The position numbers and the translations under genes are program-made. From the NCBI RefSeq assembly GCF_005938105.1, contig NZ_VCPE01000002.1, positions 186,001-250,000 on the forward strand: a DNA stretch of 64,000 nt, written 5' to 3'. Positions within the stretch are counted from its first letter, which is position 1. Every line of letters begins with the position of its first letter. Shown piece by piece: positions 11,702 to 21,443 of this stretch. This DNA comes from Brucella haematophila (GTDB lineage Bacteria; Pseudomonadota; Alphaproteobacteria; Rhizobiales; Rhizobiaceae). Below the pieces are notes generated by a model. That model was not told the DNA's origin. It saw only the letters and a list, made by a program, of their open reading frames with translations, and did no database searches.

Positions 11702-12442
11702 TTAACGAAGGAGCGCTCCTTCAAAAAACTCCCCCATATTATCGAAGCCCGGAGAACCAAAGCTTGGATGAAAGTCCTTGGCCAAAGCAGTGGGACGCCA
11801 TGTATTATCCTCGACGTTGCATCGCAAATAATTCATTGGACTGAAATGGGAGTGTGCTGAAAAAACATTTAAACGAGAGAATCCGAGTTCTGTTCGTTGA
11901 ATTGCTTCCACTGTCCGCGTCCTTACCTCTCCCCTGTAACCGGTTACAGGCAAACCAGTTTTACTCGCCAGTTGGGCCGCATATGAGTCTTGTCCACCAC
12001 TAGCGGAATAACTCGTCATCATTCTTATCTGAGTGAAGTTCTCTTCGTTTTTTAACGCCCTAACAATCTTTGAAAAAGCACTAATTTTTATTTCAACTCG
12101 CGGATTCTTGACAACAACATTTCTAATATACTTCGATTTTTCCGGAATTTCTGCATTTCTTATAAATATATTGATACGCGATGATCTTCCTATAATGTTC
12201 CTATCCAGATGAATCCCTAACCCCCAATCATCATGAAATCTTTTATTCCGAACTCCAAAGTCTTCTTCGAAAAAACAACCATTTTTCGGTGGCGCAATAT
12301 ACTCATTTAATGCACTGGAGTATACAGCACCTGCAGGAAAAAAATTATACGCCGACTGCATTTCTGGTCGAGGCGCTTCCTCTTGAAAATAATCATAAAA
12401 TTCATAATAATCTCCGTAAAAATCCGAAAAACTATTATTCAT
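11702..12442 (-). CDS. Orphan AT-rich gene, unknown function, possible effector/toxin-like domain
   Basis: Not recognised. The 246-residue protein has an aromatic, acidic N terminus (FYGDYYEFYDYF), no signal peptide and no membrane segment. Residues 139-173 contain SYSASGGQDSYAAQLA followed by KTGLPVTGY. This recalls the 'SC..G....FAQ.LA...G.PV.A..G' block found in C-terminal domains of some secreted toxins and effectors, but with Ser in place of the usual Cys. The start has a good ribosome site (AAGGTG, 7 nt before ATG), which argues it is translated. Base composition is clearly more AT-rich than the neighbours, suggesting transfer. It lies 32 bp from the convergent LysR gene. Confidence 0.6.
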   Translation of the reverse strand: MNNSFSDFYGDYYEFYDYFQEEAPRPEMQSAYNFFPAGAVYSSALNEYIAPPKNGCFFEEDFGVRNKRFHDDWGLGIHLDRNIIGRSSRINIFIRNAEIPEKSKYIRNVVVKNPRVEIKISAFSKIVRALKNEENFTQIRMMTSYSASGGQDSYAAQLASKTGLPVTGYRGEVRTRTVEAIQRTELGFSRLNVFSAHSHFSPMNYLRCNVEDNTWRPTALAKDFHPSFGSPGFDNMGEFFEGALLR

Positions 12443-12591
12443 GATTTCACCTTATTATTTAAAATAAACATATCGACAACTTTATGAATTACACTAATTT
12501 TTCAAAAAAAAGAAACTGTAAATAATTAATGATTGCATTCGAAATACCGGGAAAATTATTTCTTATTGAGGGTTAATGCTAGTAAGCCACA

Positions 12592-13851
12592 CTACCGTAT
12601 CTGACGCAACATTTCAGGCTGCGGAAAGCAAGTCGAAGCCATGCCGTTCTTTGCTTGCCAAAGACCAATTGAGCGGCGCGTCTTGAAGCCCGGCAATCCG
12701 TCCGGCTTGCCAACATCATAACCATGGGCCTGCAAGCGCTTCTGCATCGCCCCGATATCCGAACGGTACATTGTCCCAACATTGCCCCATGGCTGCTGGA
12801 AATCTCCCGCACCATAAGCAATACGGTCACCCACATGGCCGATGAAGAGCGCGTAGAGATCGCTCATATTATAGTCCTTGAGCACGTAGAAATTCGGGCT
12901 CACGATGAAGGCCGGGCCAAAGCGACCGGCAGGCATGAGCAGAAAGCTCTCGCCCTTCATTTCACCCGCTGGAAACACCTTGCCATTGATGCGAGTAATG
13001 CCAAGCTTGGCCCATTCTGCAATCGGCTTACCCTGATCCGGGCCCTCCAGAGCGCACGACACGCTCTGCGGAACATTGACCTCGAAGCCCCAGTCGCGCC
13101 CTTTCTGCCAGCCATGCAAATTCAGGTAATTGGCAATGGAAGCCAGCGTATCCGGCACGGAATTCCAGATGTCGCGCTTGCCGTCGCCGTCAAAATCGAC
13201 GGCGTGCTTGAGATAGGAGGTCGGCATGAATTGCGGCTGTCCAAGCGCACCAGCCCACGAGCTTTTCATGGCGCTTTCGTCGATATAGCCTTTGGACGCG
13301 ATTTCGAGCGCGGCGACCAGCTCCTTGCGGAACATCTCCTTGCGCGTTGCCATAAAGGCCTTTGTGCCCAGAACTTCGAACACATTGTAGGGGATCTTGA
13401 CCGTGCCGAAGCCGGATTCCCGGCCCCAGATCGCAACGATGATCGGCCCAGGAACACCGTATTTCTGCTCGATGCGTTTCAGAAGACTGGCATATTGGCC
13501 ATAGCGCGCCTGACCGCCGCTCGTGACCGACGCCATGGTTTTGGCATTGAAATACTTGCCCGGCGCGCCGAACTCTGCCTGTTTCTGCTCTTTCGGCGTT
13601 GATGGCTTTTCACCGGGGATGACCAGATCGGGCAATTTCCAATTGATCGTCACGCCCGCAAAAGCCTGATCGAAGATGGCGCGGGAAACACCCGCTGCCT
13701 TTGCTTCCGGCCAGAGATCCCGCTCGATCCAGTTACGATACTGGCCTTCAATCTGCACCTTGGAAGGCGCTGCGACAGCAGGAGAAACAGCAAGAATGGC
13801 GGCAAGACCCAGAGCAGTTTTCAAAGCATGCTTCCAACGGCTTGCTGCCAT
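12592..13851 (-). CDS. Lytic murein transglycosylase (MltB family) with peptidoglycan-binding domain
   Basis: Cleaves the glycan strands of peptidoglycan, leaving 1,6-anhydromuramic ends, in the periplasm. The 419-residue protein starts MAASRWKHAL with a Sec signal peptide ending near AVAA (about residue 28). The catalytic domain carries IVAIWGRESGFG with the catalytic Glu, ALGQPQFMPTSY and FDGDGKRDIW, all SLT-2/MltB hallmarks. The last 65 residues form a peptidoglycan-binding type 1 repeat (IGAMQKRLQAHGYDVGKPDG). The start ATG at 13851 follows AGGAGA; the longer frame upstream is discounted because it runs into an intergenic repeat. Confidence 0.92.
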   Translation of the reverse strand: MAASRWKHALKTALGLAAILAVSPAVAAPSKVQIEGQYRNWIERDLWPEAKAAGVSRAIFDQAFAGVTINWKLPDLVIPGEKPSTPKEQKQAEFGAPGKYFNAKTMASVTSGGQARYGQYASLLKRIEQKYGVPGPIIVAIWGRESGFGTVKIPYNVFEVLGTKAFMATRKEMFRKELVAALEIASKGYIDESAMKSSWAGALGQPQFMPTSYLKHAVDFDGDGKRDIWNSVPDTLASIANYLNLHGWQKGRDWGFEVNVPQSVSCALEGPDQGKPIAEWAKLGITRINGKVFPAGEMKGESFLLMPAGRFGPAFIVSPNFYVLKDYNMSDLYALFIGHVGDRIAYGAGDFQQPWGNVGTMYRSDIGAMQKRLQAHGYDVGKPDGLPGFKTRRSIGLWQAKNGMASTCFPQPEMLRQIR

Positions 13852-13870
13852 GTTTTTCTCCTGAATAACT

Positions 13871-13974
13871 AGAGCAGTTCCGGTTAAAACGGAATCGTGG
13901 AACCGCTCTATCCATTTGTTTTTACGCATTATCCTACGCAAAACCGCTACGCACTTTTGCTGGAAATGCTCTAA
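13871..13974. repeat. RIME-like intergenic mosaic repeat
   Basis: Two palindromic modules: AGAGCAGTTCCGGTTAAAAC paired with the stretch ending GGAACCGCTCTA, then ACGCAAAACCGCTACGCACT running to TGCTGGAAATGCTCT. This layout is typical of the short Rhizobiales intergenic mosaic elements found many times per genome. Only one copy is in this window, so repetition itself cannot be shown here. Its last bases form the recR stop codon region. Confidence 0.65.
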
Positions 13975-14576
13975 AGGGTGGTTCTTGCCCGCAACGCAGC
14001 AGCCAGCGTGCCTTCATCCAGATAATCGAGTTCGCCGCCCACTGGCACGCCATGGGCGAGACGCGTGACGCGGACCTCGAAATTCGCCAATTGATCGGTA
14101 ATGTAATGCGCGGTGGTCTGACCTTCGACAGTCGCATTGACCGCGAGAATCACTTCCTTGATCTCGCCGGTTGCGACACGCTCCACCAGCCCCTTGATGT
14201 TGAGATCGTCGGGACCGATGCCATCAAGCGGTGACAGGCGACCGCCCAGAACATGGTAGCGCACATTCATCGTGCCCGCCCGTTCCAGCGCCCAGAGATC
14301 GGACACGTCTTCCACCACGATCAGCGTGGTGGGATCGCGGCGTTCGTCCGTGCAGATGGTGCAGGGATCGGACGTATCGACATTGCCGCAGCACGAACAG
14401 ATGCGCACTTTCTCGGCAGCTTCCTGCATGGCGCCACCCAGCGGCACCAGAAGCGCTTCTTTCTTCTTGATGAGATGCAGCGCCGCACGGCGCGCCGAAC
14501 GCGGCCCCAGACCCGGTACGCGGGCCAGAAGCTGGATCAGACGTTCAATTTCAGGACCGGCGATTCGTTTGGACAT
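13971..14576 (-). CDS. recR: Recombination protein RecR
   Basis: Zinc-binding clamp protein that works with RecF and RecO to load RecA at single-stranded gaps. 201 residues: an N-terminal helix-hairpin-helix ([20 protein letters not shown]), a four-cysteine zinc finger ([16 protein letters not shown], about residues 57-72), then a Toprim domain with [12 protein letters not shown] and the conserved [12 protein letters not shown]. The start ATG at 14576 gives [15 protein letters not shown], the standard N terminus; upstream codons fall in a low-complexity repeat. It follows ybaB on the same strand, the widely conserved dnaX-ybaB-recR order. Confidence 0.96.
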   Translation of the reverse strand: MSKRIAGPEIERLIQLLARVPGLGPRSARRAALHLIKKKEALLVPLGGAMQEAAEKVRICSCCGNVDTSDPCTICTDERRDPTTLIVVEDVSDLWALERAGTMNVRYHVLGGRLSPLDGIGPDDLNIKGLVERVATGEIKEVILAVNATVEGQTTAHYITDQLANFEVRVTRLAHGVPVGGELDYLDEGTLAAALRARTTL

Positions 14577-14581
14577 TTTCT

Positions 14582-14699
14582 TAGGGGAGTAAGGGAATAG
14601 GGGAATAAGTGAGTAGGGAGAGGAGAATGAGGGAATATGCGACATGGCGGCAATCAGCCGACCAAACATACTCCCCTATTCCCTTATTCCCCTACTGCC
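14582..14699. repeat. Low-complexity inverted and direct repeats between ybaB and recR
   Basis: Left part 14582-14607 reads TAGGGGAGTAAGGGAATAGG then GGAATA; right part 14669-14697 is its near-perfect inverse (about 23 of 25 positions). Within each arm the unit A/T-GGGGAATA recurs. In the ybaB-recR transcript the arms could form a long hairpin immediately before the recR start codon. Confidence 0.75.
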
Positions 14700-15023
14700 T
14701 TAAAACGGCAGTTTGAAACCGGGAGGAATCGGAAGCCCCGCCGTCAGCGATTGCGTCTTTTCGGCCATCACGGCTTCCAGCTTTGCCTTGGCATCGTTAT
14801 GCGCCGCGATGATCAGGTCTTCGAGGATTTCCACCTCGTCTTCCTTGGCCAGCGACGGATCGATCTTCAGCGCCGACAAGGTGCCCTTGCCGGACAAGGT
14901 GATCGTCACCAGACCGCCTCCAGAAGAGGCCGTGGCTTCCAGATTGGCGATTTCGTCCTGCATGGCCTTCATCTTGGCCTGCAATTCCTTCGCCTGCTTC
15001 ATCATGCCCATCATGTCACGCAT
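14700..15023 (-). CDS. ybaB: YbaB/EbfC family nucleoid-associated protein
   Basis: Small DNA-binding protein that forms dimers and coats the nucleoid; linked genetically to recombination repair. The 107 residues start [24 protein letters not shown], the Met-rich amphipathic helix typical of the family, followed by the [16 protein letters not shown] beta-hairpin core and a C-terminal helix. It lies between dnaX (26 bp upstream) and recR, almost certainly one operon. Confidence 0.93.
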   Translation of the reverse strand: MRDMMGMMKQAKELQAKMKAMQDEIANLEATASSGGGLVTITLSGKGTLSALKIDPSLAKEDEVEILEDLIIAAHNDAKAKLEAVMAEKTQSLTAGLPIPPGFKLPF

Positions 15024-15049
15024 GGGTTTACTCCATAGTCTTCGATAAT

Positions 15050-16879
<1,830 letters not shown>

Positions 16880-17027
16880 GGCGACCCTTCCGTTCTTCCT
16901 GTTACGCTTTTTTCTCGACCGCCAGTTTGGACCGGACCTATGAGCGACGTCAACAACGGACACTGTCCATCAACAGGGCCATCAAAAGCCGCCAGACAGC
17001 CAGAAAAAATGGCGAATGAGAAAAGGG

Positions 17028-17125
17028 TGGGAGGCTGGCACGGCGACCCGTGCCTGGCTCGTTAGGGCTGCTTCCTTCCGGACCTGACCCGGTTGGCGAG
17101 TGGCTCGTCCACCACCAACCTCCCA
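17028..17125 (-). ncRNA. ffs: Signal recognition particle RNA (4.5S type)
   Basis: About 98 nt on minus. The ends TGGGAGG and CCTCCCA pair. The conserved apical domain reads GGTCAGGTCCGGAAGGAAGC followed by AGCCC, which includes the GGAA tetraloop and the asymmetric and symmetric internal loops bound by Ffh. It lies 148 bp upstream of dnaX, as in related genomes. Confidence 0.93.
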
Positions 17126-17130
17126 CGCTG

Positions 17131-17159
17131 CATATCGTCAATCGCAGCGCAAAAAGCAA
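17131..17159 (-). promoter_or_regulatory. Putative promoter of SRP RNA
   Basis: On minus: TTGCTT, 17-nt spacer, GATATG, with the RNA 5' end 6 nt downstream of the -10. Position fits well; the -10 matches consensus only at half its bases. Confidence 0.4.
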
Positions 17160-17183
17160 GCGCAGAACGAAAAAAACTGGTAA

Positions 17184-17323
17184 GTGTTTGGATCAAAAGG
17201 CGACAGGCTGTGGCGAAAATGGTGATTTCGAGAACCGGAGCGCAGCGTACATTAAGGTACGTGAGCACCGGAAGCGCAGAAATTGCCATTTGCAGCCCGG
17301 CATGGCGCTTTTGGATCAGACAC
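17184..17323. repeat. Bru-RS-like palindromic repeat, copy 1
   Basis: About 140-bp imperfect palindrome centred on GTAC-ATTAAG-GTAC. The core arms read GAGAACCGGAGCGCAGCGTA and GTGAGCACCGGAAGCGCAGA. Near-identical cores occur at 32646-32760 and 52114-52262. It lies just before the HIT gene. It resembles the palindromic Bru-RS elements described in Brucella; that assignment is inferred. Confidence 0.75.
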
Positions 17324-17343
17324 GTAGAATCGGCGCATGAAAC

Positions 17344-17742
17344 ATGTACGAACTCGATAAACGGCTTGATGCCGACACTTTTTCCGTCGCGGTGCTCGGC
17401 CTTTGCGAGTTGCGACTGATGAATGACCGCCGCTGGCCGTGGCTTATCCTCGTGCCGCGCAGGGCCAATCTTTCCGAAATTCATGATCTGACGCCGCTCG
17501 ACCAGACAATCCTGACCTTCGAGGCCGGTTTGGTGGCGCAGGCGTTGAAGACAGTCACCGAATGCCAGAAAATCAACACCGGTGCGCTGGGCAATATCGT
17601 GCGTCAGCTTCATCTGCATGTCATCGCCCGCAACGAAGGTGATGCCGGATGGCCCGGCCCCGTCTGGGGCCATGGCACGCGTGAGACCTATGACGAGAAA
17701 GACGCCCGCAAGCTGATCGCCGACATTCGCGCGGCGCTGTAA
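17344..17742 (+). CDS. HIT-domain protein
   Basis: Histidine-triad family protein, likely a nucleotide hydrolase or transferase acting on dinucleoside polyphosphates or nucleoside phosphoramidates. 132 residues with the HIT core WPWLILVPRR, KINTGALGN and QLHLHVIAR. The triad normally reads H-x-H-x-H; here it is Q88-L-H90-L-H92, so the first histidine is Gln while the central catalytic position and the last His remain. It lies 38 bp upstream of nudC, another nucleotide-cleaving enzyme, probably co-transcribed. Its promoter would sit next to the palindromic repeat. Confidence 0.88.
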   Translation: MYELDKRLDADTFSVAVLGLCELRLMNDRRWPWLILVPRRANLSEIHDLTPLDQTILTFEAGLVAQALKTVTECQKINTGALGNIVRQLHLHVIARNEGDAGWPGPVWGHGTRETYDEKDARKLIADIRAAL

Positions 17743-17780
17743 CCTCCCCCCATCCGATCAAACATATATTCGAGAGCATC

Positions 17781-18722
17781 ATGGCTTTCCGCCTCTACGA
17801 CCTGCCGGAAATCGAACCGAGCCGCCTTGTCGGCTTTGGCGGCAACCGCATCGACCGCCAGTCCGAAAAGCGTCACGACGATTCGGCCTTCACTGCGCTG
17901 GAGCTGCCTGAAACCCGCGTCATGGTGCTGGGGGGCAACAAACTGCTGCTCGATTACACGGATGAGAAGACGCCGCGTGCACTCTTCCGCTTCAGCGAAG
18001 CCAGGGATTTTGCGCCGGATCTGCACGAGCCGGTGTTTCTGGGGCTTCAGGACGGCGCGCCGCTCGTCGCCCTGATGGCGCCGATTGATCCCGAAACTCT
18101 GGAAGCGCCGTTCCGGGCGCAGGACTACCGCAGCATCTATATGGAAGGGCTGGTTTCAGCCGATCTACTTGGCGCGCTGGCGCAGGCGGCAGCGCTGACC
18201 GCCTGGCACAACAACCATCGTTTCTGCGGACGCTGCGGCACAAAAACTGAAATGCGGGCGGGTGGCGCCAAGCGCCAATGCCCGAATTGCGGGGCCGAGC
18301 ATTTTCCGCGCACCGATCCGGTGGCGATCATGCTGCCGGTGCGCGGCGACAAATGCATTCTCGCCCGCAGCCCGCATTTTGCTGCCGGTTCCTATTCCTG
18401 CCTTGCCGGTTTCATCGAACATGGCGAAACCATCGAAGCGGCAGTTCGTCGTGAAAGCCAGGAGGAAATGGGGCTGGCGATCGGTCGCGTCGGCTATCAC
18501 GCCAGCCAGCCCTGGCCGTTCCCCTATTCTCTGATGATCGGTTGCCATGCCGAAGTGCTATCGGACGACTTCACCATCGACCGTTCGGAACTGGAAGACG
18601 GACGCTGGTTCGGCAAGCAGGAAGTCCGCGCCATGCTGGCGGGCACACATGAAAATGGGCTGCGGGTGCCGCCATCCGGCGCCATCGCAACCCATCTGAT
18701 CAAGGCATGGGCGGAAAACTGA
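17781..18722 (+). CDS. nudC: NADH pyrophosphatase / NAD-decapping Nudix hydrolase
   Basis: Hydrolyses NAD(H) to NMN(H) and AMP and removes NAD caps from RNA. 313 residues: N-terminal NUDIX-like domain, a four-cysteine zinc ribbon (CGRCGTKTEMRAGGAKRQCP then NC) near residue 150, the Nudix box GFIEHGETIEAAVRRESQEE continuing MGL, and the NudC-specific SQPWPFPYS motif just after it. All residues needed for metal binding in the Nudix box are present. It follows the HIT gene by 38 bp and converges with pheA. Confidence 0.94.
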   Translation: MAFRLYDLPEIEPSRLVGFGGNRIDRQSEKRHDDSAFTALELPETRVMVLGGNKLLLDYTDEKTPRALFRFSEARDFAPDLHEPVFLGLQDGAPLVALMAPIDPETLEAPFRAQDYRSIYMEGLVSADLLGALAQAAALTAWHNNHRFCGRCGTKTEMRAGGAKRQCPNCGAEHFPRTDPVAIMLPVRGDKCILARSPHFAAGSYSCLAGFIEHGETIEAAVRRESQEEMGLAIGRVGYHASQPWPFPYSLMIGCHAEVLSDDFTIDRSELEDGRWFGKQEVRAMLAGTHENGLRVPPSGAIATHLIKAWAEN

Positions 18723-18743
18723 TTCCGCCCGATATTTTCTGAA

Positions 18744-19607
18744 CTACTCAGCAGCAAGAAGCTGCGTGCCGCGAATGTCGCTTCCCTTGTAGACGCCCAG
18801 AATACGCACTTCCTTGGAGAAGAATTCGAGTTCTTCCAAGGCAAGCTGCACGTTGCGGTCTTCCGGATGCCCTTCAATATCGGCATAGAACTGCGTGGCA
18901 ATGAAACGCCCGCCGATCTGATAGCTCTCAAGCTTGGTCATGTTGACGCCGTTGGTGGCAAAGCCGCCCATCGCCTTGTAAAGTGCTGCCGGAACGTTGC
19001 GCACGCGGAAGACGAACGTCGTCATGATGCGTTCGCCGTTTTCCGGGCGCGGAGCCCATTGCTTTTCTTTCGAAAGAACCACGAAGCGGGTCACATTGTC
19101 TTCCGCATCCTCGACATTTTCTTCCAGAATATCGAGACCGTAGAGATCGGCGGCCAGACGCGGCGCAAGGGCAGCCATCGAACGGTCCTGTGTGTCGGCA
19201 ACAAGACGGGCAGCACCCGCCGTATCGCCAGCAATGACCGGCTTCCAGCCGTTCTGGCGGATGACCTTGCGGCACTGGCCCAGCGCATGAATGTGGCTGT
19301 GTACGGTCTTGATTTCCTCGCGCTTGACGCCCGGAAGCACCATCAGCTGAAAATGAATCGGCAGGAAATATTCGCCCACAATATGCATATCGGCCAATGG
19401 CAGCAGATAATGAATATCCGCGACGCGGCCCGCCAGCGTATTCTCGATCGGGATCATCGCCAGATCGGCAGCGCCGGTTTCGACTGCGTTAAAAGCGTCT
19501 TCAAAAGTCGGACACGGCAAAGGCTCCATACCGGGAAACATGTTGCGCGACGCCGTATCGGAATTGGCACCCGCTTCACCCTGAAAAGAAATCCGGTTGG
19601 TTTTCAT
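18744..19607 (-). CDS. pheA: Prephenate dehydratase
   Basis: Converts prephenate to phenylpyruvate in phenylalanine synthesis. This is the monofunctional 287-residue form without a chorismate mutase domain. It begins ISFQGEAGANSD, contains the catalytic TRF motif (NVTRFVVL, about residue 172) and a C-terminal ACT regulatory domain with MTTFVFRVRNVPAALY and NMTKLESYQ, the phenylalanine-sensing ESRP-type region. It lies 59 bp downstream of kdsB on the same strand and is probably co-transcribed with it. Confidence 0.95.
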   Translation of the reverse strand: MKTNRISFQGEAGANSDTASRNMFPGMEPLPCPTFEDAFNAVETGAADLAMIPIENTLAGRVADIHYLLPLADMHIVGEYFLPIHFQLMVLPGVKREEIKTVHSHIHALGQCRKVIRQNGWKPVIAGDTAGAARLVADTQDRSMAALAPRLAADLYGLDILEENVEDAEDNVTRFVVLSKEKQWAPRPENGERIMTTFVFRVRNVPAALYKAMGGFATNGVNMTKLESYQIGGRFIATQFYADIEGHPEDRNVQLALEELEFFSKEVRILGVYKGSDIRGTQLLAAE

Positions 19608-19666
19608 CGTCGTCTTACTTTCTCAAACGCCCCTCACTCGCGGGGCTTTCCTGGTTGTTAAACTTG

Positions 19667-20416
19667 TCAAAGACCCTTTGCGACAAGAAGTCGGGCGCGG
19701 TCAAGGTCGGCTGGCGTATCGACGCCCAGCGGCACCGTTTTAACCACCTCGACGTCAATGCGCATGTTGGCCTCCAAAGCGCGCAATTGCTCAAGCTTCT
19801 CGCGCTTTTCCAGCGGCGACGGCCCAAGCTTCACGAATTTCTCCAGCGCCGAACGGCGATAGGCATAGAGGCCGATATGGTGATAGAGCGGGCCTTCGCC
19901 ATAAGGTGCCGTGGCGCGAGTGAAATAAAGCGCGCGCAGGCGTGAGCTGCCAGCCAGCGGCGAGCCGACGATCTTCACCACGCTCGGATTGGTCTTTTCC
20001 GATTCTTCCTCGATCTCGACACCGAGCGTCGCGATATCAGCCGGACCGTCTTCGAGCGGCAGCAATGCGCGACGGATAATGTCCGGATCAATGGTCGGCA
20101 GATCGCCCTGCACATTGACCACGGCATCGATCTCGCCAGCCGGATCGAGCTTCAACAGCGCTTCATAGATGCGGTCCGAACCCGATTCGTGATCGGTGCG
20201 CGTCATGACGGCTTCATGACCATGAGCGGTAACGGCTGCGAAAATCTCCTCACTATCGGTCGCGACAACGGCGCGCCCGAGCTTCGCGGCGGCAGCCCTT
20301 TCGGCCACATGCACGATCATCGGCTTGCCGCAAATATCGGCCAACGGCTTGTTCGGCAGGCGCGTAGCGGCCAGTCTCGCCGGAATAAGTGTGAGGGTCT
20401 TTAGGGTCTGAAGCAT
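19667..20416 (-). CDS. kdsB: 3-deoxy-manno-octulosonate cytidylyltransferase (CMP-Kdo synthetase)
   Basis: Activates Kdo as CMP-Kdo for the inner core of lipopolysaccharide, in the cytosol. 249 residues with the nucleotidyltransferase signature [15 protein letters not shown] at the N terminus, [13 protein letters not shown] (metal-binding Asp) and [17 protein letters not shown]. The family usually reads QGDEP; here it is QGDLP. Start ATG at 20416. First gene of a two-gene unit with pheA, divergent from the cytochrome c gene. Confidence 0.94.
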   Translation of the reverse strand: MLQTLKTLTLIPARLAATRLPNKPLADICGKPMIVHVAERAAAAKLGRAVVATDSEEIFAAVTAHGHEAVMTRTDHESGSDRIYEALLKLDPAGEIDAVVNVQGDLPTIDPDIIRRALLPLEDGPADIATLGVEIEEESEKTNPSVVKIVGSPLAGSSRLRALYFTRATAPYGEGPLYHHIGLYAYRRSALEKFVKLGPSPLEKREKLEQLRALEANMRIDVEVVKTVPLGVDTPADLDRARLLVAKGL

Positions 20417-20663
20417 GCTCGCCTCTTGTTGTCTCGCAGGATCGTAACCGTCCTTTGAGGAGTTTTATCTGCACTGTAAATGCTGCAAAAGTGTCAAAAA
20501 GTCACGGGTCTGGTTACCCTTATAGGTGTTGCATCGCCCTGGTAAAAGACCTAGTTTCCGCCCGATGCCGCGGAGAGAATTGCAACCTCATATGAGGTGC
20601 GCATGTCGGCTGAGGAGAGCGTTCTCGGGGAGAGCGTTTTGGTAGAGGGAGCGCTGACCGGCG

Positions 20664-21299
20664 ATGAATTCAACGCGGACTAACAAGTTTATCATGGCTT
20701 TTCTGGCAACGGTTTTCGTTGTCATGACGACGGGCATCCTGTCCGATGCGCTGTTTCACTCGCCTGCACCGGAAAAGCCCGGCTTTGCAATCGAGGCAGC
20801 GGAAGCTGCAACCGGTGAAGGGGGAGCTGCACCGGCCAAGGAAGAAGTTTCTATCGCAACATTGCTGCAATCCGCCGATCCTGCGCGCGGTGAAACAGTT
20901 TTCAAGCGCTGCCAGGCCTGCCATACGGGTGAAAAGGGCGGCGCAAACAAGGTGGGTCCGCATCTCTGGGATGTGCTGAACCGTCCTGCCGCTTCTGTTG
21001 AAGGCTTCGGCTATTCATCCGCCATGAAGGAATTTGGCGCGGGTGGCAACAAGTGGGACTATGAACACCTCAACAAATTCCTGACCTCGCCCAAGGCCTT
21101 CATCAAGGGCACAGCCATGGGCTTTGCGGGTGACAAGAAGGACAATGAGCGCGCCGATCTGATTGCCTATCTGCGCACGCTTTCGGATAGCCCGGCTCCG
21201 CTGCCAACGGCAGATGCTGCACCAGCTGGCGGCGACGCCAAGCCTGCGGATGCAGCGCCAGCCAAGGAAGGCGAAAAGCCCGCTGCACCAGCGAACTAA
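20664..21299 (+). CDS. Membrane-anchored c-type cytochrome (CycM/c552 type)
   Basis: Class I cytochrome c that carries electrons between the bc1 complex and an oxidase on the periplasmic side. 211 residues: an N-terminal hydrophobic helix (residues 8-30) that looks like an uncleaved anchor, an Ala/Glu/Pro linker, haem motif CQACH at residues 83-87, [12 protein letters not shown], and the axial Met in KGTAMGFAG. The C terminus is an Ala/Pro/Lys-rich tail of about 35 residues, likely disordered. Monocistronic, with a strong terminator. Confidence 0.9.
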   Translation: MNSTRTNKFIMAFLATVFVVMTTGILSDALFHSPAPEKPGFAIEAAEAATGEGGAAPAKEEVSIATLLQSADPARGETVFKRCQACHTGEKGGANKVGPHLWDVLNRPAASVEGFGYSSAMKEFGAGGNKWDYEHLNKFLTSPKAFIKGTAMGFAGDKKDNERADLIAYLRTLSDSPAPLPTADAAPAGGDAKPADAAPAKEGEKPAAPAN

Positions 21300-21320
21300 G
21301 CATCGCAAAAAACATCGAAG

Positions 21321-21346
21321 AGCCGGGTTTCGACCCGGCTTTTTTC
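21321..21346 (+). terminator. Intrinsic terminator of cytochrome c gene
   Basis: Perfect 8-bp stem AGCCGGGT/ACCCGGCT with the stable loop TTCG, followed by TTTTT. Confidence 0.92.
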
Positions 21347-21443
21347 ATATTACAGATAAAATTTATTGCCCCGGCGCCTTTCTTCCTCCGCAAAAACCCA
21401 TAAGACTCATACAGATGATCCGAAGCAGAAACGGAGAGACTGG

